Source of the DNA: Reticulitermes speratus
Lineage: Eukaryota > Arthropoda > Insecta > Blattodea > Rhinotermitidae
Assembly: GCA_021186555.1 (NCBI GenBank)
Contig: JAJKFL010000039.1
Span: forward strand, 38,709,610 to 38,773,609
Length of the DNA: 64,000 bases
Direction: 5' to 3'
Shown: positions 1 through 9,289 of the stretch, piece by piece
Layout of the letters: the number at the start of each line of letters is the position of its first letter
How positions within the stretch are numbered: position 1 is the stretch's first letter
Program-made: the position numbers and the translations under genes
Notes under the pieces: generated by a model
The model's input: only the letters and a program-made list of their open reading frames with translations
What the model was told of the DNA's origin: nothing
Databases searched by the model: none

Positions 1-393
1 CGCGCAGTAAACACACTCCGTCTCAGTTATACAAACCAGTCAGTTAATGCTGTACAGTGAAATAATCGCTGTTTGTTCTGAGATCCACACAAAACACATA
101 AATACAGTCCGTACCGCGCAGTAAACACACTCCGTCTTAGTTATACAAACCAGTCAGTTAATGCTGTACAGTGAAATAATCGCTGTTTGTTCTGAGATCC
201 ACACAAAACAGATAAATACAGTCCGTACCGAGCAGTAAACACACTCCGTCTCAGTTATACAAACCAGTCAGTTAATGCTGTACAGTGAAATAATCGCTGT
301 TTGTTCTGAGATCCACACAAAACACATAAATACACTGTGTGGGCAGAAAGTAGAATTGTTGAATGTTAAAATGGTGGTACATATAGTGACCAC
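1..393 (-). repeat. 114-bp tandem array, left inverted copy (cut by window start)
   Basis: Three units of 114 bp (1-332) are followed by a leader of about 60 bp (333-393). The whole block is the reverse complement of the array at 2092-3535. The unit contains CAGCGATTATTTCACTGTAC on the other strand. The array continues beyond the window. Confidence 0.9.
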
Positions 394-2090
394 TGAAGTT
401 GTTTGTCGAAACAGTTACAAATATCGCGCTAATATTTAGAATTTCCCTTACGGTTTTGCTGTCCATACCGACTCATAAACTCGACTCTATTGCTTATTTA
501 CTGGAATAAAGCTGAGGTTTCACGCTGTCTGCGAGCTGACGGTGTGTTGTTGGGCCAGTGTTTCCTGATTCATATTCAAGGTTCCAGGTTCAACACTTTT
601 TCTTGGACTACGTGACAGTTGAAGATTAAGTAATCACGATCCTTTAAAACTTAGCGGACCACTCATCCAAATGCACGGCGTCATATCCCAGAAGTCTCTG
701 AACATCCAGCAACACCGCTGTGACATCCTCAAATCTCAGAGTGTAGAGCTACTTGAAATTTAAACTGCGAATTTTGGGGTTACCAATAGAATCGTTGAAT
801 TTGAAACATCAAATGTATCAAAATGGGTATTCTCTAAATTTGAAATATGTTTTCCCTTTAAAAAAAAATTTCTTCAAAAGTACCTAAACATCAATGACTC
901 TAAACCTTCTAACAACGCAGCACAGTGATAATAAGGCAATACACCGATATCATATGGAAACACAATATGCAACAATTTCACGTTGTGTTCGCCGTGCATC
1001 TTGACATTAATTTTCAGTTTTTGAACCAACGAAAACACTTTTTTTTTTTTTTTTTTCAAAGAATAATTTAATTCATGCGTCTTATTTAAAGTATTATTAT
1101 TCGTTTTTATTTGGCGTTAAGATTGAGGGGGGATTAACTTCTCTTTTTAATTTTATAATTTTCTTTTTGTGATTTAGTTTTGTGGGTTTTTATAGTGATT
1201 TTTCAATATGATTATATTAAAATTTTATTTGTTTCTTTATTTGTTTTTATTTAATTATTTATTGAAATGTATTATTTACTTTTTGGTTTGGATTGTAATT
1301 AAATACAAATACAGAAATACGAAAATAAAAAAAGTGCATTCGTTGGTTCAAAAAATGAAAATTAATATGCAGGAAGTCGAATTGCGGCGTCATCTAGGCA
1401 TCATTCATCTAGTAGCTGCTTATGCCTTCTTCCTCGTCTTCCCGCTATTTCCATCCTTCCTTATAACTCTTCTTCAATTACGTGTTTCAGAAATCTAGGC
1501 ATATGACGTACAATATTTTAGGCAAGGTTAACACTGAAATACAGACTGAAGCATACCTTTTTCCATTGCAATTGAGTTCTGACACCTTCTGATCCTGTTC
1601 GTGATTACTACCAACTGTCACCGCAAACAAAATACCATGCACACTTCTTAAAAGACGCTGTCAGTACTGTAGGCACAGTACGACGTCTGACAGTAGCATA
1701 ATTAGAGAATCATATATTGGAAAATATGTGCAAAGAAGCGGTCGTAACGTAACGTAACGTAATTCTGGTGTTTAAAAGATGCGACAGAGAGAAGCCAAGA
1801 CAATGTAGTAATCAGGAGGGCAGCACTTTGGCAGAAAATTTGAACTTCCCATGCAGACCTCACAACATTGATTTCAAAATTTAAGCATACTTAAGATTTG
1901 AGCTCATACCTCACAGAGAAAGCAGTCCTTCTTTGTAAAGACTAAACTGTTAATGCTGTGTAGGGAAATAATGGCTGCTAGCAGCGAGAATAGTGTGAAC
2001 CATATAAATGCAGTCTGGGGGCCGACGGCAGAGTTTCTTTAGTATTGCGGCATGTGGTACATACTCTTACCAATGTTCTTTAGGCCTTTA
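394..2090. other. Spacer between inverted 114-bp arrays
   Basis: AT-rich sequence with homopolymer runs and no convincing gene. Positions 985-1035 match, on the minus strand, the founder of the 35-bp array at 50365-51125. Positions 1325-1372 also resemble the 50355 leader. Positions 1385-1500 are a short minus-strand LINE 3' fragment. The rest (394-980, 1500-2090) shows nothing recognisable. Confidence 0.5.
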
Positions 2091-2091
2091 A

Positions 2092-3535
2092 GGCCAAGTG
2101 ATTACTATATGTACCACCAATTTAACATTCAACAATTCTACGTTCTGTCCACACAGTGTATTTATGTGTTTTGTGTGGATCTCAGAACAAACAGCGATTA
2201 TTTCACTGTACAGCATTAACTGACTGGTTTGTATAACTGAGACGGAGTGTGTTTACTGCGCGGTACGGACTGTATTTATGTGTTTTGTGTGGATCTCAGA
2301 ACAAACAGCGATTATTTCACTGTACAGCATTAACTGACTGGTTTGTATAACTGAGACGGAGTGTGTTTACTGCGCGGTACGGACTGTATTTATGTGTTTT
2401 GTGTGGATCTCAGAACAAACAGCGATTATTTCACTGTACAGCATTAACTGACTGGTTTATATAACTGAGACGGAGTGTGTTTACTGCGCGGTACGGACTG
2501 TATTTATGTGTTTTGTGTGGATCTCAGAACAAACAGCGATTATTTCACTGTACAGCATTAACTGACTGGTTTGTATAACTGAGACGGAGTGTGTTTACTG
2601 CGCGGTACGGACTGTATTTATGTGTTTTGTGTGGATCTCAGAACAAACAGCGATTATTTCACTGTACAGCATTAACTGACTGGTTTGTATAACTGAGACG
2701 GAGTGTGTTTACTGCGCGGTACGGACTGTATTTATGTGTTTTGTGTGGATCTCAGAACAAACAGCGATTATTTCACTGTACAGCATTAACTGACTGGTTT
2801 GTATAACTGAGACGGAGTGTGTTTACTGCGCGGTACGGACTGTATTTATGTGTTTTGTGTGGATCTCAGAACAAACAGCGATTATTTCACTGTACAGCAT
2901 TAACTGACTGGTTTGTATAACTGAGACGGAGTGTGTTTACTGCGCGGTACGGACTGTATTTATGTGTTTTGTGTGGATCTCAGAACAAACAGCGATTATT
3001 TCACTGTACAGCATTAACTGACTGGTTTGTATAACTGAGACGGAGTGTGTTTACTGCGCGGTACGGACTGTATTTATGTGTTTTGTGTGGATCTCAGAAC
3101 AAACAGCGATTATTTCACTGTACAGCATTAACTGACTGGTTTGTATAACTGAGACGTAGTGTGTTTACTGCGCGGTACGGACTGTATTTATGTGTTTTGT
3201 GTGGATCTCAGAACAAACAGCGATTATTTCACTGTACAGCATTAACTGACTGGTTTGTATAACTGAGACGTAGTGTGTTTACTGCGCGGTACGGACTTTT
3301 ATTTATGTGTTTTGTGTGGATCTCAGAACAAACAGCGATTATTTCACTGTACAACATTAACTGACTGGTTTGTATAACTGAGACGGAGTGTGTTTACTGC
3401 GCGGTACGGACTGTATTTATGTGTTTTGTGTGGATCTCAGAACAAACAGCGATTATTTCACTGTACAGCATTAACTGACTGGTTTGTATAACTGAGATGG
3501 AGTGTGTTTACTGCGCGGTACGGACTGTATACATA
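2092..3535 (+). repeat. 114-bp tandem array, right copy, about 12 units
   Basis: A leader of about 65 bp (GTGATTACTATATGTACCAC onward) is followed by 12 units at a steady 114-bp spacing (2157 to 3525), nearly identical to one another. It is inverted relative to 1-393. Confidence 0.93.
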
Positions 3536-3544
3536 ATGTATATT

Positions 3545-4170
3545 AACCCTCTAAAGCCCAGTGGTTACTATAAAGTACCACCAGTTTAACATTCAACAAT
3601 TCTACGTTCTGCCCACACAGTGTATGTATGTGTTTTGTGTGGATCTCAGAACAAACAGCGATTATTTCACTGTACAACATTAACTGACTGGTTTGTATAA
3701 CTGAGACGTAGTGTGTTTACTGCGCGGTACGGACTTTTATTTATGTGTTTTGTGTGGATCTCAGAACAAACAGCGATTATTTCACTGTACAACATTAACT
3801 GACTGGTTTGTATAACTGAGACGGAGTGTGTTTACTGCGCGGTACGGACTGTATTTATGTGTTTTGTGTGGATCTCAGAACAAACAGCGATTATTTCACT
3901 GTACAGCATTAACTGACTGGTTTGTATAACTGAGATGGAGTGTGTTTACTGCGCGGTACGGACTGTATACATAATGTATATTAACCCTCTAAAGCCCAGT
4001 GGTTACTATATGTACCACCAGTTTAACATTCAACAATTCTACGTTCTGCCCACACAGTGTATGTATGTGTTTTGTGTGGATCTCAGAACAAACAGCGATT
4101 ATTTCACTGTACAGCATTAACTGATTATTTTTTATAACCAAGACGGTGTGTGTTTACTGCGCGGTACGGA
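3545..4170 (+). repeat. Leader plus 3 units, then leader plus 1 unit of the 114-bp repeat
   Basis: The leader and three 114-bp units (3545-3969) are followed by another leader and one decayed unit. The block boundary sequence TGTATACATAATGTATATTA recurs 438 bases apart (3527 and 3965), so a segmental duplication of about 438 bp built this part. Confidence 0.85.
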
Positions 4171-4669
4171 CTGAACCTTTAAATATAATTCAGGTTAATC
4201 TAAGTGTTCAGTATTGAGCTGATCTTACGTAAGTAAAGCACGTGTTCCAAAAGACACTGTTGCTCTAAACCCCGTAAGAACTTCCTCCACATTTCTGTTA
4301 AGCATTGCACCTGTCCATCCTAGGGTTTTCATATGAGGGCCTGTCTTTGTTGGCGGAAACAATGAAACGTCGGAATCCTATTAAATATTTACGTCATCAC
4401 CATCCTACATTCAGTGACAACTGGTTTCCTTGTGAACACTGAGAACTTCTGCATTAGGTCCGTTTACACACTGCGCCATCCGCTGTGTGCAGAGTGCATT
4501 GTCCGGCAACCTGTGTGACAAATAACTTCGGTTTTTCACAGAATCCAGAACAATCGAGCGGAGGCGGTCTCCAAATGCAGGTTTTCCGACCTGTCTCTCA
4601 CTGATTATAAATTGCGCCTACGTGCGTTACAGAGCTAAATCCACTGCTGGCACAGTTAACACAATGTAA
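4171..4669. other. No feature seen
   Basis: Mixed-composition sequence between repeats. No open frame of note, no recognised element and no internal repeat. Confidence 0.5.
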
Positions 4670-4826
4670 AGGTAAAGTTCACCCTAGAACAGGCCATGAA
4701 GGCCCAGAGGGGTGTAGAGGTTTAGCTATACACTTTCTTTAACCTCGGCGCTATATGGGGGTGGGTGATCAACGCTACGCCCCGGTCGCTTTTCACCCGG
4801 GAATGATCCGGTACCCCTTTGTACAA
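4670..4826 (-). mobile_element. SINE family B, minus orientation, interrupted by a 75-bp array
   Basis: It matches the other family B copies (for example 57701-57992) from the distal end, AGGCCATGAAGGCCCAGAG, through ACCTCGGCGCTA to GGTACCC. At this point the element turns into the 75-bp tandem array instead of continuing to the tRNA-like head. Confidence 0.75.
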
Positions 4827-5490
4827 AGTGGAAATGCAAAATTGCTCAATTACACAATACAAGCAGGAGTACCCGTTCTTGGTCCGGTACCCATTGTACA
4901 AAGTGGAAATGCAAAATTGCTCAATTACACAATACAAGCAGGAGTACCCGTTCTTGGTCCGGTACCCATTGTACAAAGTGGAAATGCAAAATTGCTCAAT
5001 TACACAATACAAGCAGGAGTACCCGTTCTTGGTCCGGTACCCATTGTACAAAGTGGAAATGCAAAATTGCTCAATTACACAATACAAGCAGGAGTACCCG
5101 TTCTTGGTCCGGTACCCATTGTACAAAGTGGAAATGCAAAATTGCTCAATTACACAATACAAGCAGGAGTACCCGTTCTTGGTCCGGTACCCATTGTACA
5201 AAGTGGAAATGCAAAATTGCTCAATTACACAATACAAGCAGGAGTACCCGTTCTTGGTCCGGTACCATTGTACAAAGTGGAAATGCAAAATTGCTCAATT
5301 ACCAATACAAGCAGGAGTACCCGTTTCTTGGTCCGGTACCCATTGTACAAAGTGGAAATGCAAAATTGCTCAATTACACATACAAGCAGGAGTACCCGTT
5401 CTTGGTCCGGTACCCATTGTACAAAGTGGAAATGCAAATTTGCTCAATTACACAATACAAGCAGGAGTACCCGTTCTTCGTCCGGTACCC
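4816..5490 (+). repeat. 75-bp tandem array, about 9 units
   Basis: The unit runs from CCATTGTACAAAGTGGAAAT to TTGGTCCGGTAC. The first six units are near-identical and later ones differ by single-base indels. Because 75 is a multiple of three, open frames appear in several frames on both strands. These are repeat shadows, not a gene. The start matches the GGTACCCATTGTACA segment of SINE B, so the array probably arose there. Confidence 0.93.
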
Positions 5491-5619
5491 ATTTCCTTCC
5501 CTGTCAATAACAGACTATATTACAGTGGCTAAAATTTAAAGAAAATATTATTATGGAACTAAAAGTACATTCACTGCGAAATATTTAATTTGCTGCCTTC
5601 CGGGATACGAAGCCTTGTT

Positions 5620-5895
5620 GACTGACATAAGTGTACGGACGTTTCAGAACATCCTGCTGCCGCCATTATAACAGTTAATGATGGAGGCAGCAAAATGCTC
5701 TGAAACGTCCGTAAATGTCTACCAGACTACACGGCGTCACATCCAAAAGGACAGTAATATTTACAGTCACCGCGCAATAATACAAATGTCAGTACTAAAT
5801 ACTCTTCATGGAGGAATATTATTCTTGGACTGTTTGACCGTTGAAGATGGGACCGATAGGTTGTGCTGAAACGTCGGTAACCGATCTACGCTGCG
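5620..5895. mobile_element. Palindromic ACGTTTC-family MITE relics
   Basis: GGACGTTTCAGAACATCCTG and, inverted, CTGAAACGTCCGTAAATG flank GCTGCCGCCAT/ATGGAGGCAGC. The end ACGGCGTCACATCC is the shared family terminus. A second decayed half follows at 5815-5890. Confidence 0.65.
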
Positions 5896-5899
5896 TAAA

Positions 5900-6540
5900 T
5901 TCCCAGTAGAGGGATCTTAGACATGCTGTTTGTTTACGGAGCACTCAATACTATCGCCAATAGCCCAGACTATAGGACAATTAACGAATAACGAATTGGG
6001 AAAGACGAGGAAGACACAAAACTGCACCTGGCAAGAAAGGGTCAAGGTGTGACAAGCGTGTAGGCGGTAACGTTCATTTAACAAACAGAATTTTAGACTT
6101 AATCCGGACGTACTCCGCACAGTCGCACAATTTTTCGCTACTGCATCCTCTGTGCCCACTTGTTGCAGACACAGAACACATACAGAGAGAGATTAAGTTA
6201 CCGGGTAACGACATGACGGTTCCCACTTGTGAGCCGTCTGTGGCACGCAGGCGCCTAGACGCTCGGTCTGCGCCTGCTTCGTTTATCCCACACGCTCCCC
6301 GTCTATATTGTCCGTGTTTTATCTCACTCTGGTTCCCCATATTTCGTGTCTGTGCGTTCCTGTGCGCTTTATTTTCCTCTCTCTTCGCATTTCCTTCATT
6401 ATCGTCCCTCTTTCTATGTACCTCTTTCTTATTTTCTCCGCCGTTTCAATATTCAGTGCTAGAATGGCTTTCAACACCGACGTTCTGCCGTCCCAATAAC
6501 GCGTATTTATATCTCAAAGCTGAATGTCATAATACACGAA
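5900..6540. other. No feature seen
   Basis: Short open frames on both strands, none recognisable. Contains a pyrimidine-rich stretch at 6360-6450. Confidence 0.45.
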
Positions 6541-6544
6541 ACCA

Positions 6545-6720
6545 TAAACATGACTGACATTTGGGACGTGACGCCGTGTAGTCTGGTACACAGGCGTCTA
6601 ATATATTGGAGGAAATTGATGTTTCCATCTCCAAGAAGGTCTTGTAACTTGAAGATGCAAGCAGCATGTTTCTCCGAAACGTCTAACAGCGTCACATCTC
6701 TAAACACAACAATGTTAAAG
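6545..6720. mobile_element. ACGTTTC-family MITE relic
   Basis: GACGTGACGCCGTGTAGTCT at the left and CTCCGAAACGT...GCGTCACATCTC at the right form the family's inverted ends. It is degraded in the middle. Confidence 0.6.
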
Positions 6721-6732
6721 GTCGCGCCGTGA

Positions 6733-6739
6733 GAACTAC

Positions 6740-6773
<34 letters not shown>
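6733..6773 (+). repeat. (TTA)n microsatellite
   Basis: About 13 TTA/ATT repeats. Confidence 0.95.
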
Positions 6774-6774
<1 letters not shown>

Positions 6775-6775
<1 letters not shown>

Positions 6776-6945
6776 GCTCATGGTCTGGTGGGTAGACTCC
6801 TTATTCAGGAAGTCCCGGGTTCAAATGCCGGTCAGGGAACTCACTTCCTCAGTCCCTCCAGGCAAATGCCAAGACGTCTCCAATAGGCCACGACCAATTC
6901 CTTCCACGTCCCCATTATTCAGCCGCATGAGGCTGTAGGCCTGTG
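6775..6945 (+). mobile_element. Possible tRNA-headed SINE fragment
   Basis: TGGTCTGGTGGGTAGACTCC resembles a Pol III A box region, and GGGTTCAAATGCC resembles a B box about 30 bases later. The tail is CCTCCAGGCAAATGCCAAGA. It is the only copy in the window, so the family assignment is tentative. Confidence 0.35.
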
Positions 6946-6984
6946 CAGTCGCTTACTGACAGTACATAAACTACAGTATACAGT

Positions 6985-7110
6985 ACGTAAATTTTGCATT
7001 CATTTCTCTTCCCTTCCATGCGTGCTACATGCCCAAATCATCTAACTGGTTTTACTTTGATCACTTTAATAATATCCACTAAGCAGTGCAACTCCTTCCA
7101 ACATTTTTTC
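6985..7110 (-). mobile_element. LINE relic (WAGHVARM family), minus strand
   Basis: CATGCGTGCTACATGCCC is the reverse complement of the segment coding GHVARM in better copies (46980-47045). Heavily decayed. Confidence 0.5.
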
Positions 7111-7169
7111 TTCCTTTGCACACGTAAATGTTTTATACGAAACACAAAGACTTAATCGACCTAACATTT

Positions 7170-7365
7170 AAGTCTTCTGGGATATGATACCCGTGACGGT
7201 TGGTAGCTACCGACGTTTCGGAACAGCTGGATGCCTCCATATTCACGGTCCAACCAGTACACGCACTTTTCTTGAATTGCTTACACCCGAATATGGAAGT
7301 AGCTAGCTGCTCCGAAACGTCGGTAACTATTAACCAATCGACAAGGCGTCTTCATCAACACCACT
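7170..7365. mobile_element. ACGTTTC-family palindromic MITE
   Basis: Left half ACCGACGTTTCGGAACAGCT, right half CTGCTCCGAAACGTCGGTAA. Both halves are preserved and inverted about a centre near 7265. Confidence 0.7.
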
Positions 7366-7550
7366 GTGAGAACCTAAAATCTTGCTGCAAGCGGCTACCA
7401 CCCAGTAGGTGTAAGCTGGCGTGCATCCACCTGCCAAGGGTGCGATATGCCACTCTTCTTTTAACCATAGATTTGCACCGTGTGTGTCTCTCTGTCCTTT
7501 TCTGTCACCATGCTCTGGATCTCGCTGACGGACCACGCCTACCTCTGACA

Positions 7551-7569
7551 CACCCCCCCCCCCCCCCCA
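7551..7569 (+). repeat. Poly(C) tract
   Basis: About 18 consecutive C. Length is unreliable in any assembly. Confidence 0.85.
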
Positions 7570-7799
7570 CTACAGCACATTTGCCTCACCAGTCGCTCCA
7601 CTATAAAACACGGCATCGCAGTCCAGAGCGTCTTCAGAACGGGTGGTCGCTGTTAGAGAGTCAGCATCCTTCGTCAGTCACTTAGGCCGCTTTACAGTTG
7701 ACAGCAGTCGTCCGGCTTTTCGGTAAATTTCAGTATATTCTGCTTAATAACATGACGAAACGTCAGGTCTGTACGGTTCAAGCAGTGGTGAGTGTTGAA

Positions 7800-7935
7800 T
7801 GTGTGGTCAGTAGGGTACTGACATCGTCTAGATCTGTAAGTGGATACCGTCGTTTCGGAGGAACACGCTTCCTCCATCTTCAGGGTCAAATCGTTGGTAT
7901 CCATATACAAGTGTATACGGCGTCACAACCCACAA
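7800..7935. mobile_element. ACGTTTC-family MITE half
   Basis: CCGTCGTTTCGGAGGAACAC, CTTCCTCCATCTTCAGGGTC and ACGGCGTCACAAC are the family's conserved pieces. Confidence 0.6.
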
Positions 7936-7939
7936 CACC

Positions 7940-9100
7940 ACCACTGAATGAATTAGCTAGTAATAAACGGGCTGATATTGCCTAGCTTAGCAAATTGTCA
8001 TGAACTGTGCTAATGTTCCGATAAATTTCACAAACCTTTCACGTTTCATTTAACTGTAAAATTAAATTATAAGATCTGTGTAAAACAGCTTTTAATCATT
8101 TTTTTTTTACAAACAATTATTCACGGTACGGTGTTTCGTATCTTTGTAAAACTTCACCTATCTTGTGACGTAACACGTAGACACGTTACACCTTGTAATT
8201 CAACTAAATATTGTCTGATGTAATGAAACGGGTACTGTGTGATTCGCTGGAGGAAATTTATTTTAAGTCGAAAACGTATGTGCTGCTTTCGCTTGACACT
8301 TCCGAGTTGTCGAGACGTAATTTGTCGTATCGGATATATCACATTCTGCAACAAAACAACCGAAACGTTAGAACAGCTGTAGCTGTAAACTGCACAAACA
8401 AAATAATAATCAATTCTGCCATATTCTCTTCTAATTGTGTATTTCATTTAACCGTTTCATTAAGATTGACGTAAATTAAAACGATTTGTAACGCATTTCG
8501 CCCGAACAATCTGACAAACAATAAATTTTGGGCAAAGAGAATATTGTACGAACTTACGACACGTAGAAAAATTCCAGGCCGAAACACGTAGCATTAGAAA
8601 TTTCGTCTCTTGCTAAAACTTTTCTCATAATTGATGGGATCCTCATTATATTTCAGGAGAGACTATTCTATACCTTATTTGAGTAAGTAGTTACTATTTA
8701 AATATACATTATAAGAGAAAGAATTAATTTTGGTGTTAATTAATTGGTTTCGAATTGTTTGAAAAGAAAAATCAGCTACATTAATCCATGCAGCGTTCTG
8801 TTAACGAAATATCATGTCGACGTGTAAATCTAAGCGTTTGAAGTCTGAAATGAATCAGAAATAAATTTAAAATTCTGTTCGGACTTCACAGGAAACAGAG
8901 TGTTTCTCGTTTACAAGGAAAATAGTTAAATGGTGCTCAGGGGCATGATGGCTGTTCGTTGTAAAAATCGTACCAAACACCAATACTCTGTTTAGGAAAG
9001 ATGAGTGTCCGTGTATGTTGAAGTAGTTGTTACGCGCTGCAACAACTGCGCTTTGAAATATTAAATCCCGACGGCATCGCTCAGTTATTACAGAAACTTA
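7940..9100. other. Immediate 5' flank of orcokinin; no repeat recognised
   Basis: AT-rich, largely unique sequence upstream of exon 1, and the longest repeat-free stretch before the gene. The promoter and any untranslated first exon would most simply lie here, but no element stands out apart from the TATAAA at 9107. Confidence 0.4.
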
Positions 9101-9106
9101 TACATC

Positions 9107-9112
9107 TATAAA
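9107..9112 (+). promoter_or_regulatory. Possible TATA box upstream of orcokinin exon 1
   Basis: TATAAA lies 36 bases before the upstream ATG and 111 bases before the downstream ATG. If it is a real TATA box, transcription would start near 9137-9142, leaving an 80-base leader for the start at 9218 and almost none for 9143. In an AT-rich genome this hexamer is common, and the true first exon could lie further upstream. Confidence 0.25.
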
Positions 9113-9142
9113 CACACTTTCCTGAATCTTTAAACTGAGACC

Positions 9143-9289
9143 ATGAATGCAGTGTTGATGGTGATGTTGCAGTCTCTCGTGATGACCTCAACGCCCGCCA
9201 GCGCCCTCTGCTCAAGCATGAAGGCCTTTCCTCTGGTTCTGATTGTCATGGCGGTTCTTTCCGTGTCCGGCAAAGCGACTTCGGTACAG
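9143..9289 (+). CDS. Orcokinin: Orcokinin exon 1: signal peptide (shared by A and B)
   Basis: Forty-nine codons run from the first in-frame ATG (9143) to a GTGAGT donor at 9290. An in-frame stop lies at 9131, so 9143 is the most upstream start. A second in-frame ATG at 9218 (residue 26) begins [20 protein letters not shown], which is a textbook signal peptide: one Lys, a hydrophobic core, then small residues. The first 25 residues (starting [10 protein letters not shown]) are also hydrophobic and end near ASA, so they could form a competing signal sequence. I favour 9218 as the functional start because of the signal shape and because a TATAAA at 9107 would place transcription start very close to 9143. 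Signal cleavage probably falls after Gly43-Lys-Ala45 or just beyond, leaving only a few residues before exon 2. Exon end and frame are firm, the start is not. Confidence 0.85.

Noticed and set aside
4722..5532. Open frames of 188-251 codons (IVQSGNAKLLNYTIQ repeats and others)
   Set aside because: Produced by the 75-bp array in several frames at once. The array begins in a SINE, so this is not coding.
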